A DNA stretch of 64,000 nucleotides, from assembly GCF_029525555.1 (NCBI RefSeq), contig NZ_JAPDHZ010000004.1, positions 868,001 through 932,000 on the forward strand. Reading direction: 5' to 3'. A program made the translations under genes and the position numbers. Source of the DNA: Cohnella ginsengisoli. GTDB taxonomy: Bacteria > Bacillota > Bacilli > Paenibacillales > Paenibacillaceae. The notes under the pieces are model-generated. The model had not been told where the DNA came from and did not search any database. It worked only from the letters and a program-made list of their open reading frames with translations. The number at the start of each line of letters is the position of its first letter. Within the stretch, counting starts at the first letter, position 1. Below, piece after piece: positions 1-8,740 of the stretch.

Positions 1-716
1 ATTACCTGCTAAACGCTTGCAACGGCATGTTCCCGTACTTGCGCCTCGGCGAACGGGACATCGAATCGAGCTGGGCCGGCCTGCGGCCGCTCATCTACGA
101 GGAGGGGAAGTCGCCCTCGGAAGTATCGCGCCGCGACGAGATCTTCGTGTCGCCGTCCGGCTTGATCACGATCGCCGGAGGGAAGCTCACCGGCTACCGC
201 AAAATGGCCGAGACGGTCGTCGACCGCTTGGCGGCATTGCTTCGCGCCGACGGCCGCGGAACTTTCGGTCCTTGCGCGACAAGAGAGCTGCCGATCTCCG
301 GCGGCGACGTCGGCGGCTCCGAAAGTTTCGCGCAGTACGCGAAAAGAGCTGCGGCAGCCGGCGAAGCGGCCGGTCTGACGACCGCGGCGGCGCAGCGGAT
401 CGCGAGCCGGTACGGATCGAACGCGAAAGCCGTGTTCGAGCGCATCGCCAAGCGGCCGGCCGCAGGCGGCGGCGCCGATCTATCCGACGAGGACTACGGC
501 ATGCTCATGTATGCGATCGAAGAGGAGATGGCGGCGAAGCCCGCCGATTTTCTGATCAGGCGGACGGGCGCGCTGTTTTTCGACATCGGCTGGGTCAGGC
601 GGAATCATGCGGCGGTCATCGCCTGCATGGCGGACGCCCTTCAATATACCGAAGCGCAGCGGGCCGAATACGCGGAAGAGTTGGAGCGGGAACTGAAGGC
701 CGCATCCGAAATCTAA
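1..716 (+). CDS. glpD: Aerobic glycerol-3-phosphate dehydrogenase, C-terminal part
   Basis: This is the 3' end of an FAD-dependent glycerol-3-phosphate dehydrogenase, which oxidises glycerol-3-phosphate to dihydroxyacetone phosphate at the membrane and feeds electrons to quinone. The reading frame is already open from base 3, where YLLNACNGMF precedes the first internal Met, so the start lies outside the window. The conserved GlpD signature GGKLTGYRKMAE lies near base 180 and is followed by the helical C-terminal cap domain. The gene ends with TAA at 714-716. The family is about 500-560 aa, so a little under half is present. No frameshift is seen in this part. The 74-nt gap downstream holds nothing notable. 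Confidence 0.9.
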   Translation, partial: YLLNACNGMFPYLRLGERDIESSWAGLRPLIYEEGKSPSEVSRRDEIFVSPSGLITIAGGKLTGYRKMAETVVDRLAALLRADGRGTFGPCATRELPISGGDVGGSESFAQYAKRAAAAGEAAGLTTAAAQRIASRYGSNAKAVFERIAKRPAAGGGADLSDEDYGMLMYAIEEEMAAKPADFLIRRTGALFFDIGWVRRNHAAVIACMADALQYTEAQRAEYAEELERELKAASEI

Positions 717-790
717 ATCATCTTTCATGAACGGCGCCGGCTAGGGTAAGATTAATTGAACCGACTATTAGGCAAAGCGAGGAATCGCGC

Positions 791-1303
791 ATGAAGATCG
801 TGGTCGTGTCGGATACCCATATGCCCAGAATGAGCAAGCGGCTGCCGACGGTGCTGCGGCATGAGCTGGCGGACGCAGAGGCGATCATTCATGCCGGCGA
901 CTGGACTCGCCTTGCCGTATACGAAGCGTTGGCCGCGTATGCCCCGGTTTACGGCGTCATCGGGAACAACGACGGACCGGAGATCGCGGCCAAGTTCGGC
1001 ATGCGCAAGCTGTTGACGCTGGGCGGCTGCCGGATCGGCATCGTTCACGGGCACGGGGCCGCGCTCCGAACCAAGACGGAAGCGCACGCGGTAGCGGCCT
1101 TCAAGGAGGAACGGCCGGATGCGATCGTCTACGGACATTCGCATATCCCCGTGCTGCGGCGAGACGCCAAGAGCGGCATGCTGATTTTTAACCCGGGCTC
1201 GCCGACCGACAAACGGAGGCAAGCGCAATTTTCGTTCGGCATCATGGAAGCCGTCGACGGCAAGCTAAGCGCAAGACATGTCTTTTACCCGGACAAAGGC
1301 TAA
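791..1303 (+). CDS. YfcE/YsnB-type metallophosphoesterase
   Basis: This is a 170-aa calcineurin-like phosphoesterase of the YfcE/MJ0936 group, a small cytoplasmic metal-dependent phosphodiesterase whose natural substrate is unknown for most members. The dinuclear-metal ligands are visible: SDTHMP near the N-terminus, HAGDW, GNNDG, HGHG and YGHSHIP, then NPGSPTDKRR near the C-terminus. The length is that of the family and the frame is intact. The ATG at 791 was chosen because it starts the MKIVVVSDTH core. The gene sits 34 nt upstream of selO on the same strand and may be co-transcribed with it. Confidence 0.9.
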   Translation: MKIVVVSDTHMPRMSKRLPTVLRHELADAEAIIHAGDWTRLAVYEALAAYAPVYGVIGNNDGPEIAAKFGMRKLLTLGGCRIGIVHGHGAALRTKTEAHAVAAFKEERPDAIVYGHSHIPVLRRDAKSGMLIFNPGSPTDKRRQAQFSFGIMEAVDGKLSARHVFYPDKG

Positions 1304-1337
1304 GCCCCGACTATAATCGCTCGCGAAAGGAGACGTT

Positions 1338-2808
1338 ATGACCCATTCTTCTCACACGACGGCGGCAGGCTGGCGCTTCGACAACAGCTATGCGCGTCTC
1401 CCGTCCTTTTTTTTATTCGAAAATACCGCTGCATCCGGTCGGCGCGCCAAAGCTGGCCGTGTTGAACGCTCGTTTGGCCGAGTCGCTCGGCCTGAACGAA
1501 GAAGCGCTGCGCAGCGAAGCCGGCTTGGCCGTCCTGGCCGGCAGCGCGGCGCCTGAGGGCGCCGAGCCGCTCGCGCAAGCGTACGCGGGGCATCAGTTCG
1601 GTCACTTGACGATGCTCGGGGACGGTCGCGCGCTGCTGCTGGGCGAACAGATCTCCCCGGACGGAAGCCGCCGCGACATCCAGCTGAAAGGCTCGGGGCG
1701 TACGCCGTATTCGCGCGGCGGAGACGGCCGGGCGGCGCTCGGACCGATGCTGCGGGAGTATATCGTCAGCGAGGCGATGCACGGACTGGGCATTCCGACG
1801 ACGCGTAGCTTGGCCGTCGCGGCGACAGGCGAGCCCGTATTTCGCGAGGACGAGCTGCCGGGCGCCGTGCTGACCCGCGTGGCCGCGAGCCATATTCGCG
1901 TAGGAACGTTTCAGTACGCTGCCGGCGCCGGCGGCGCAGATCAAGTTCGCGAGCTCGCCGATTACGCGATGCGAAGACACGATCCCGATGTCGAGGCCGG
2001 CGATTACTTATCGTTCCTCAAAGCGGTCGTCCGCCGGCAAGCTTCGGTGATCGCCAAATGGCAGCTGGTCGGCTTCGTGCACGGCGTCATGAACACCGAC
2101 AATATGGCGATCAGCGGCGAGACGATCGATTACGGCCCCTGCGCGTTCCTCGACGTCTACGATCCGTCTACGGTATTCAGCTCGATCGACGCCAACGGCC
2201 GCTACGCCTATAATCAGCAGCCGCGAATCGCCGCCTGGAATCTGGCGCGATTCGCCGAGACGCTGCTGCCGCTCCTCGACGGGGACGAGGAACGTGCCGT
2301 CGCCTTGGCGGAGCAAGCGATATCGGCGTTTCCCGGTCTGTTCGAAGCCGAATGGCTAACCGGCATGCGAGCCAAGCTTGGATTGGCGGACGAAGCGCCG
2401 GACGACGAATCCCTCGCCCAGGACTTGCTTGCGCTGATGGAAACGCACAGTGCCGACTTTACGAATACGTTCGCGAGCTTGTCTTCAGGCGGGACCGGCG
2501 AAGGCCTTTTGTTCGAATCGGAAGCGTTCGCGAGCTGGCGCGGCAGATGGAAGGCCAGAATCGGCGATACGGACGATGCGGTCGCCGCCTCGCAGCGGCT
2601 GATGCGGCGGAGCAACCCCGCTGCGATCGCGCGCAACCACCGCGTAGAGGAAGCGCTGGAGGCGGCCGTCGAGCGAGGCGATTATGAGGTTCTGAATCGA
2701 TTGGTCGAAGCGCTTCGCGATCCGTTCGCCTACGCGCCAGTGCAAGCCGCGTATGCCTCGCCGCCGGACGCGTCGTGCGGCAGGTACAGGACGTTTTGCG
2801 GTACTTGA
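1338..2808 (+). CDS. selO: Protein adenylyltransferase SelO/YdiU (frameshifted in this sequence)
   Basis: SelO is a pseudokinase-fold enzyme that transfers AMP to Ser/Thr/Tyr of target proteins. The start is ATG 1338, behind AAAGGAG. The first 25 codons (GWRFDNSYARLPSFF) match the family N-terminus but run out of frame at a run of eight T (1407-1414). Removing one T joins them to the remaining 470 codons, YSKIPLHPVGAPKL onwards. Motifs seen are LAQAYAGHQFGH, LLGEQ, QLKGSGRTPYSRGGDG, the nucleotide-binding HGVMNTDNM and DYGPCAFLD, and the C-terminal YRTFCGT, where a Cys stands at the place eukaryotic SelO uses Sec. Total length near 488 aa is normal. The extra T is probably a sequencing error. 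A rho-independent terminator and a group II intron follow directly. Confidence 0.92.
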
Positions 2809-2840
2809 CGACAACAACATTAGCGCCTAATCGCTTAGGT

Positions 2841-2866
2841 CCCTCCCGATATCGGGAGGGGCTATT
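2841..2866 (+). terminator. Rho-independent terminator of selO
   Basis: A perfect 20-nt palindrome at 2841-2860 (arms CCCTCCCGAT and ATCGGGAGGG) is followed by GCTATTTTGCTTT. It lies 32 nt after the selO stop. Group II intron 1 begins about 16 nt beyond it. Confidence 0.75.
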
Positions 2867-2876
2867 TTGCTTTGGC

Positions 2877-4792
2877 GTGCCCAGGTAAGCACGTATTTTC
2901 TTGCCGGTGAAAGTCCGGTCGCGGGAGGGGCCAAGCCCCCCGCGTAGCTAGGATGCCTGCGTACGGCGAAATCTGTGCGCAGAAGCGCATCGACGAAAGT
3001 AACCGTCAGAGACGGTGCGAGCAACAGGCCAGGCCGTAACATGAAGTGAATCCTGCCGCGTCGTCAAAAAAGGCCTCGCAAGAGGGAAAAGAGGAAGCCG
3101 AGTCTTGCATAGCTGGACGAAGGCCAAGGAAGCTGCTTAGAACTTGGAGCGGCAGCGAAGAATCCTCCGGCGTAGAGGGAGCGGCATGGTCTGAAAGAAG
3201 ATGCAGTGAACTGGGGAGACCCTCCCCTGCACGAAGTTTTTTTTTCGTAGCGAGATGCTCTATAAGTCAAAAGGCGAAGCGAGCCATCTGCAGGAAGGGA
3301 GTCCGAGGGGTTCATAGTACCTGAGAACGCAGGACAACACAACCTGCGGGAGGGAAGGAGCCCTGCTTTGTTCAAGTTTTTGGAGGAGGTACGAGTGAGT
3401 GAATGCCAACCGGCTAACGACACCCAAAGAAAAAGTTCAACAACTCCGAGAAAAGCTAGGTCATGCGGCCGAGACAAACAAGAGGAGAAGATTCCATGCG
3501 CTGTACGACAAGGTATGTCGGCTGGACGTGCTGTGGGAAGCGTGGAGAAGCGTACGAGCCAATAAGGGGGCAGCAGGCGTGAATGGTGAAACGCTGGCGG
3601 ATATCGAGAAAAAGGGCGAGTCCCTTTTCGTCGAGGAATGCCGAGAACGTCTACTCCAGAAACGATACCGTCCTCAGCCCGTACGACGCCACTATATCCC
3701 GAAGAAAGACGGGCGTAAGCGCCCGCTCGGCATTCCGACGATTCAGGACCGGGTCGTACAGATGGCGTTAAAACTGGTGATGGAACCGATCTTCGAAGCG
3801 GATTTTCAGGATTGTTCCTTCGGCTTTCGGCCGAAGCGCAGCGCGAAACAGGCGCTGGAGCGAATCCGCAAAGCGTGCAACCGCAAGGGCAATTGGGTGG
3901 TCGACGTCGACATTCAAGGGTTCTTCGACAACCTGGGCCAGGAGAAGTTGATGAAGCTGGTGGAAATGCGAATCAGCGACAGACGCGTACTCAAGCTGAT
4001 CCGGCAATGGCTCGGAGCCGGAGTCATGGAGGAAGGCAAGGTGAGAAGAAGCGATCTGGGAACGCCGCAAGGCGGCGTGATCTCGCCTCTGCTCGCCAAC
4101 ATCTATCTGAATTACTTCGACGGGCTATGGGAAAAGCATGGGAAAGCGGTTGGAGCGTTAACGCGGTATGCCGACGACTTCGTCGTGGTGTGCAAGACAA
4201 GGAAGGATGCCCTTCATGCGCATAAGCTTATTCAGGCGATTATGGCGCGTCTGGAATTAACGTTGCACCCGGAGAAGACGCGGATTGTGGGGCTATGGAC
4301 GGGAGAAGAAGGATTTGACTTCCTCGGCATGCACCACCGGAAAACGAAAGCCGAAACGGGACGAAGCCAAGTGTACTACACGACCCGGCAATGGCTCTGC
4401 AAGAAAGCAGAGATGCACATCCGGGAAGTGGTGAAAGAGCGACTGGCACCGCCAAGTATGCGGAGCGCATCGTTTGAAGAACACGTGAAATGGCTCAATC
4501 CGAAAATCCAAGGCTGGAAGAATTACTACACAACGCCTTACAGCACGAAGTGGATGGCTAAGCTCGATTGGTACATCCGGCAAAGGCTGACGAAGTGGTA
4601 CGCAAAGAAGCGCCAACGAAGGCGCTGGCGCGGTTCCGGAAACGAAATTAAGATTCTAAGCCAAGTACATGGACTCAAAACACTCTTGAAAGTCGCACGC
4701 GCATGAATGACGAACATCGGAAAGCCGTATGAGGGAAAACCTCACGTACGGTTTGATGAGGAGGGGCTGAATTTATTCAGTCCTTCACTCTA
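2877..4792 (+). mobile_element. Group II intron 1 with reverse transcriptase
   Basis: This is a self-splicing retroelement. The 5' end is placed at the GTGCCC near 2877, a group II-like 5' boundary. The roughly 520 nt before the ORF are structured non-coding RNA (domains I-IV), and the reverse-transcriptase/maturase ORF sits in domain IV. Domain V is recognisable at about 4720-4760 as AAAGCCGTATGAGGG, a GAAA-type loop and CACGTACGGTTTG, followed by a domain VI hairpin around GGGGCTGAATTTATTCAGTCC. The 3' end is near 4790-4792; both ends are good to a few bases. The element lies immediately downstream of the selO terminator hairpin, between selO and pgi, and interrupts no gene. Confidence 0.88.
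3399..4706 (+). CDS. ltrA: Group II intron reverse transcriptase/maturase (intron 1)
   Basis: This 435-aa multifunctional intron-encoded protein comprises a reverse transcriptase and an X/maturase domain. It helps the intron fold and splice, and copies it during retrohoming. GTG 3399 is used as the start, behind GGAGGAGG. RT motifs in order are GFRPKRSAKQAL, DIQGFFDNL, GTPQGGVISPLLANIYLN and the catalytic YADD (RYADDFVVV) near residue 250, then FLGMHHRK. The C-terminal maturase/GIIM region contains NPKIQGWKNYY and WYIRQRLTKWYAKK. No HNH endonuclease domain was seen. The sequence differs clearly from the class C enzyme of intron 2, so the two introns are independent arrivals. The frame is intact and the active-site Asp residues are present. 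Confidence 0.95.
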   Translation: MNANRLTTPKEKVQQLREKLGHAAETNKRRRFHALYDKVCRLDVLWEAWRSVRANKGAAGVNGETLADIEKKGESLFVEECRERLLQKRYRPQPVRRHYIPKKDGRKRPLGIPTIQDRVVQMALKLVMEPIFEADFQDCSFGFRPKRSAKQALERIRKACNRKGNWVVDVDIQGFFDNLGQEKLMKLVEMRISDRRVLKLIRQWLGAGVMEEGKVRRSDLGTPQGGVISPLLANIYLNYFDGLWEKHGKAVGALTRYADDFVVVCKTRKDALHAHKLIQAIMARLELTLHPEKTRIVGLWTGEEGFDFLGMHHRKTKAETGRSQVYYTTRQWLCKKAEMHIREVVKERLAPPSMRSASFEEHVKWLNPKIQGWKNYYTTPYSTKWMAKLDWYIRQRLTKWYAKKRQRRRWRGSGNEIKILSQVHGLKTLLKVARA

Positions 4793-4897
4793 GCCATAGA
4801 TACAGTCTATGTCACTTGTCGGAACTATGAATTACCTTTATAGAGAATTTTTGATTTATATTGAATCCAGAGCAAGCGACAAGAGGAGGAGAAACCT

Positions 4898-6253
4898 TTG
4901 ACCATCCGTTTCGATTACAGCCATGCCCTATCATTTATGCAGCAGCACGAAGTCGACTATGCGGCAGATTTCGTAGCCGCCGCGCACGGCATGCTTCACG
5001 AAAAGCGAGGCCCTGGCTCGGACTATCTGGGCTGGGTGGAGCTGCCGCTCCAATACGACCGGGAAGAGTTCGCCCGCATCAAGGAAGCGGCCGCCACAAT
5101 CCGCGGCGATTCGGACGCTTTGATCGTCATCGGCATCGGCGGCTCCTACCTGGGCGCCAGATCCGCGATCGAAGCGCTCTCCCATACGTTCCACAACCAG
5201 ATGGCGGGCCATACACAGGTTTATTTTGCCGGTCAAAACATCAGCTCCACGTACTTGTCCCACCTGCTTGAACTGCTGGAGGGCAAGGATCTGTCGCTGA
5301 ACGTCATTTCCAAATCGGGCACGACGACCGAGCCGGCGATCGCCTTCCGCGTGCTGCGCGACTACATGGAGAAAAAATACGGCAAAGAAGAAGCCCGCAA
5401 ACGCATCTATGCGACGACGGACGCCGAAAAAGGGGCGCTTAAGAAGCTGGCGGACGAGGAAGGTTACGAAACGTTCGTAATCCCGGACGATGTCGGCGGC
5501 CGCTATTCCGCATTGACATCCGTCGGCTTGCTGCCGATCGCGACCGCGGGCCTGGATATCGACCGGATCATGGAAGGCGCCGCCGCGGCGGCGAAGAAGT
5601 ATGCCGAACCGAACCTTGCCGCAAACGAAAGCTACCAATACGCGGCTGTCCGCAACGCGCTCTATCGCAAGGGAAAAACGATCGAACTGCTGGCGAATTT
5701 CGAGCCGTCCTTGCACTACGTTTCCGAATGGTGGAAGCAGCTGTTCGGCGAGAGCGAAGGGAAGGATCAGAAGGGCTTGTATCCGGCATCGGTCGACTTC
5801 TCGACCGACCTTCACTCGATGGGGCAATACGTGCAAGAGGGGCGCAGGGATCTGTTCGAGACCGTACTGGCCGTGAAGAAGGCGCGCGTGGAATGGACGA
5901 TCGAGACGGACGAGGGCAATCTGGACGGCTTGAACTTCCTCGCGGGCATGACGATGGACGAAGTCAACCGCAAGGCTGCGGAAGGCACGCGCCTGGCGCA
6001 CGTGGACGGCGGCGTTCCCAACCTGATCGTCGAGCTGGACGAGCTGAACGAATATACGTACGGGGAAATGGTTTACTTCTTCGAAAAAGCGTGCGGCATC
6101 AGCGGCTTACTGCTCGGCGTCAACCCGTTCGACCAGCCGGGCGTCGAAGCCTACAAGGTCAATATGTTCGCGCTGCTGGGCAAACCTGGGTTCGAAGCGA
6201 AAAAAAGCCGAGCTGCTGAAGCGCTTGGGAGAGGCTTAAAAGAAATCGTATAA
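4898..6253 (+). CDS. pgi: Glucose-6-phosphate isomerase (C-terminus frameshifted)
   Basis: This enzyme interconverts glucose-6-phosphate and fructose-6-phosphate in the cytoplasm, at the branch between glycolysis and the pentose phosphate route encoded at 19.5-25.3 kb. The start is TTG 4898 behind AGGAGGAG. Conserved blocks are VIGIGGSYLGAR, SKSGTTTEPA, the PGI signature region DDVGGRYSALTSVG, FGESEGKDQKG, and GVEAYKVNMFALLGKPGF near the C-terminus. At seven A (6200-6206) the frame slips. As sequenced the tail reads SRAAEALGRGLKEIV and stops at 6253; removing one A gives KKAELLKRLGEA and a stop at 6237-6239, as expected for the family. It is the first gene after intron 1. Confidence 0.94.
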   Translation: MTIRFDYSHALSFMQQHEVDYAADFVAAAHGMLHEKRGPGSDYLGWVELPLQYDREEFARIKEAAATIRGDSDALIVIGIGGSYLGARSAIEALSHTFHNQMAGHTQVYFAGQNISSTYLSHLLELLEGKDLSLNVISKSGTTTEPAIAFRVLRDYMEKKYGKEEARKRIYATTDAEKGALKKLADEEGYETFVIPDDVGGRYSALTSVGLLPIATAGLDIDRIMEGAAAAAKKYAEPNLAANESYQYAAVRNALYRKGKTIELLANFEPSLHYVSEWWKQLFGESEGKDQKGLYPASVDFSTDLHSMGQYVQEGRRDLFETVLAVKKARVEWTIETDEGNLDGLNFLAGMTMDEVNRKAAEGTRLAHVDGGVPNLIVELDELNEYTYGEMVYFFEKACGISGLLLGVNPFDQPGVEAYKVNMFALLGKPGFEAKKSRAAEALGRGLKEIV

Positions 6254-6261
6254 AAATAAGC

Positions 6262-6328
6262 GAGGCCGCATGTCCGTCCATTCAAACCCCAAGGGTTGAA
6301 GTGACGGCAAGCGGCCTCTCCGGTTTTT
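6262..6328 (+). terminator. Probable terminator after pgi
   Basis: GAGGCCGC at 6262-6269 pairs with GCGGCCTC at 6311-6318. An inner TTCAAACCCC/GGGTTGAA stem lies between them, and GGTTTTT follows at 6321-6327. Confidence 0.6.
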
Positions 6329-6596
6329 AAGACGGATTGACTTCCGCCAGCTCGCCAAGCGCGACTTCGCATCGCCTTGATCTCACCCGCCGCGGCAACA
6401 GACCGCCTTCGCTATCGAGAATCAATGCGTTCAATAACATCTCGCTCGTTTCAAAGTCAAACAGGACCCGAATGATAGAATACCGTATAAAATGAACCGA
6501 ATTTGCAATCGAAAACATTGACTTCGCAAACTAAAATATAGAGGAAGTTGTCAAGCATGCGCATCGCATTCGATACATAAAGGGGAATCTTTAATC
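6329..6596. other. Gap with a doubtful minus-strand 63-aa ORF
   Basis: This stretch lies between the pgi terminator and the next gene. The only ORF is on the minus strand at 6327-6518 (63 aa, starting MFSIANSVHF). Its second half has a plausible amino-acid composition, but there is no clear ribosome site, it runs into the terminator, and I recognise no family. I see no convincing gene here. The upstream half is AT-rich and probably holds the promoter of the oxidoreductase at 6597. Confidence 0.3.
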
Positions 6597-7631
6597 ATGT
6601 TGAAGGTAGGCGTTATCGGTACGGGCGGTATTTTTAAATTCGCGCATTTGCCGGGCTGGCTGTCCCACAAGGAAGTGGAGCTCGTTGCTTTTTGCGACGC
6701 TTTTCGCGCTTCCGCCGAGTCCGCCGCGCTCGCTTTTCCGGGAGCGAAGGTGTATGAAGATTACCGCGAGCTGATCGCGGATCCGTCGATCGATATCGTC
6801 GGCATCAGCACGCCGAACCTGTACCATTCCGAGATCGCGATCGCGGCGCTGCGCAAGGGCAAGCACGTATTTTGCGAAAAGCCGGATGCCGTAAACGCCG
6901 ATGAAGCGCAAAAGATGGCGGACGCCGCGCGCGAGTCGGGAAGGTTGCTGATGACGATGCGCAACAACCGCTTCAGCGAAGAGGCCAAGTTCATCAAACG
7001 GCTAATCTCGCAAGGCAAACTCGGAGAGATGTATATGGGCCGGTGCGGCTGGATCCGCCGCCGAGGCATTCCGGGGCGCGGCGGCTGGTTCACGACGAAG
7101 GGGCTGTCTGGCGGCGGACCGCTCATCGACCTGGGCGTCCACATGATCGACATGGCGATGTGGACCGCGGGCAATCCGAAGCCGGTCACCGTATCCGGTT
7201 CGACCTACCGCAAGTTCGCGGACCGTCCGGACGCCTCCGGCAATGTTCCCGAAGGAACGTTCGACGTCGAGGACCTGGCCGCGGGCTTCATCCGCTTCGA
7301 TAGCGGCGCCTCGCTTCAGATCGAATTCAGCTGGGCTTCGAATATCGAAGACGAACAGAAGTTTCTCGAGTGGCGCGGCACGGAAGGCGGCTTCAGCCTC
7401 ATCAACGACAAGCTGAAGCTCTATACGGAAAAAGAAGGCGTATTGATCGACGAACAGCCGCGTTTTCCCGAAGCCGCCGTCCCGCAGCATACGGCCAACA
7501 TTCGCCATTTCGTCGAATGCGTGCTCGGGCACGAGTCGCCGATCTTCCTCCCGGAACATGGCGTGGACATGATCAAAATTTTGTCCGCCATTTATGAATC
7601 CGCCGAACGCGGTCATGAGATCAGACTGTAA
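6597..7631 (+). CDS. Gfo/Idh/MocA-family NAD(P)-dependent oxidoreductase
   Basis: This 344-aa Rossmann-fold dehydrogenase belongs to the glucose-fructose oxidoreductase / inositol dehydrogenase family, which oxidises or reduces sugars, inositols and related polyols. The N-terminal dinucleotide motif is GVIGTGGIFKFAHLPG, and the family EKP motif is visible as FCEKPDAVNADEA near residue 95. The second half is the C-terminal alpha/beta domain, including GGWFTTKGLSGGGPLIDLG and the catalytic His region VHMIDMAMW. The frame is intact and the length typical. It stands alone between two terminators, so the substrate cannot be inferred from context. Confidence 0.9.
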   Translation: MLKVGVIGTGGIFKFAHLPGWLSHKEVELVAFCDAFRASAESAALAFPGAKVYEDYRELIADPSIDIVGISTPNLYHSEIAIAALRKGKHVFCEKPDAVNADEAQKMADAARESGRLLMTMRNNRFSEEAKFIKRLISQGKLGEMYMGRCGWIRRRGIPGRGGWFTTKGLSGGGPLIDLGVHMIDMAMWTAGNPKPVTVSGSTYRKFADRPDASGNVPEGTFDVEDLAAGFIRFDSGASLQIEFSWASNIEDEQKFLEWRGTEGGFSLINDKLKLYTEKEGVLIDEQPRFPEAAVPQHTANIRHFVECVLGHESPIFLPEHGVDMIKILSAIYESAERGHEIRL

Positions 7632-7663
7632 CGGCGCGGCATTGCCGTCCCATCGCTAGCGCA

Positions 7664-7706
7664 ATCCCCCGTTCTTCGCCATCCGGCGAACGATGGGGGA
7701 TTTTTT
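7664..7706 (+). terminator. Rho-independent terminator
   Basis: The stem TCCCCCGTTCTTCGCC pairs with GGCGAACGATGGGGGA, with a small internal mismatch and an ATCC loop. TTTTTT follows at 7701-7706. It terminates the Gfo/Idh/MocA gene. Confidence 0.85.
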
Positions 7707-7780
7707 CGGATGCCCGGTGTTCGGTCGGGGCAAATTAAGCGAGGCCAGAACTCAATCATACTCCGGGAGGGAGCGTCGAA

Positions 7781-8300
7781 ATGGGAATCTTAAGCGGCAA
7801 TCCGAAGGATGAGCCATTGCACTATGGCGAAGTATTCGACATTTGGACGGCGTCGGCGGCAGCCAAGGGCTTCATTTCCGGCTATCGGACGCTGAAGCAG
7901 CATGCCGGAGATCGCGATCTTAAAAAAGATCATCGATCAGCTCATCGACCAGGCGGAACTCGAAGCCAGCGAATGCGACAAGCTGCTGAAAAGCAACGGA
8001 CTCGTGCCACCGCCGGAGCTTCCGCAGCGCCCGGAAGCGAAGCTCGAAGAAATTCCGCCCGGCGCGCGATTTTCGGACATGGAGATCGCCGCGACCGTCA
8101 CGGCGGACACGGCGGTTGGATTGGTGGCCTGCAGCCAGGTAATGGGCAAGGCGATCCGCGAGGACGTCGCCGCGCTTTTCGGCAAATATCATGTCGCCAA
8201 GGCCGCGATCGGACTGAGCCTGCTTCGAATGAACAAAGAAAAAGGATGGCTCATGCCGCCGCCGCTTCAAATTCAGCGCCCTGAAGCGGTTCATGCCTGA
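7781..8300 (+). CDS. DUF3231 family protein (frameshifted)
   Basis: This resembles Bacillales DUF3231 proteins of about 170 aa, which are helical and four-helix-bundle-like; their function is unknown, and sporulation or stress links have been suggested. The start is ATG 7781 behind GGGAGGGAG. The N-terminal 47 residues (GILSGNPKDEPLHYGEVF...) and the C-terminal 126 residues (KIIDQLIDQAELEASE... to KGWLMPPPLQIQ) are in different frames. They join when one A is removed from the six-A run at 7922-7927, in DRDLKK|IIDQL. Family landmarks are GLVACSQVMGKAIREDV and NKEKGWLMPPPL. The gene is followed 16 nt later by the DUF2512 gene, probably in one transcript. Confidence 0.85.
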
Positions 8301-8316
8301 CGATGGAGGCCCATCC

Positions 8317-8664
8317 ATGAAGTTCGTACTGAAATGGTTCGTGAACGGCGTCATCGTGACGACTATGCTCATGTATTATTCCAACGCCTCGTTCCTTGGC
8401 GCCGCGACGACAGCGACGATTCTTACCATAGTCGCGTACATTTTGGGCGACCAGATTATTTTGCGTTCCACCAACAACGGAATCGCGACCGTATCCGACG
8501 GCATCCTGGCATATCTGGTGCTTTGGATCGCGGCATCCGCGATGAATTGGACGATCAGCCCGGGGGAAATGCTCATCATCGCGCTGATTACCGCCATCGC
8601 CGAATTTTTCATTCACCGGTATGTGTTCCAGACCCGAACGTCTTACCAACGCCAACGCGCTTAA
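8317..8664 (+). CDS. DUF2512 (YndM-like) integral membrane protein
   Basis: This 115-aa protein has four hydrophobic segments: FVNGVIVTTMLMYY, TATILTIVAYILGDQI, ILAYLVLWIAASAM and MLIIALITAIAEFFIHRYV. That matches the Bacillales DUF2512 family of small membrane proteins with unknown role. I chose ATG 8317 over ATG 8293 because TGGAGG lies at the right distance from it and the family begins MKFVLKW. The gene ends just before a strong terminator, behind which group II intron 2 is inserted. Confidence 0.8.
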   Translation: MKFVLKWFVNGVIVTTMLMYYSNASFLGAATTATILTIVAYILGDQIILRSTNNGIATVSDGILAYLVLWIAASAMNWTISPGEMLIIALITAIAEFFIHRYVFQTRTSYQRQRA

Positions 8665-8710
8665 ACGGATGCTTCTGAACGCAAGCCGTCCTGACCGCTC
8701 ATTGCCTAAA

Positions 8711-8740
8711 ACCCCGCGCCTCGACGCGGGGTTATTTGTT
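8711..8740 (+). terminator. Rho-independent terminator of the DUF3231/DUF2512 unit
   Basis: CCCCGCG and CGCGGGG flank a six-base loop and are followed by TTATTTGTT. Intron 2 starts directly after the T-rich tail, which is the usual target arrangement for class C group II introns. Confidence 0.85.

Noticed and set aside
3046..3477. Short ORFs on both strands between selO and the intron 1 RT
   Set aside because: They fall inside the structured RNA of group II intron 1, with no family match.
4931..6001. Long minus-strand ORF opposite pgi (and similar ones opposite tkt at 21634-22884 and cysI at 33729-35180)
   Set aside because: These antisense frames are long only because of GC-rich codon bias. 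The plus-strand genes are recognised families and the antisense products match nothing.
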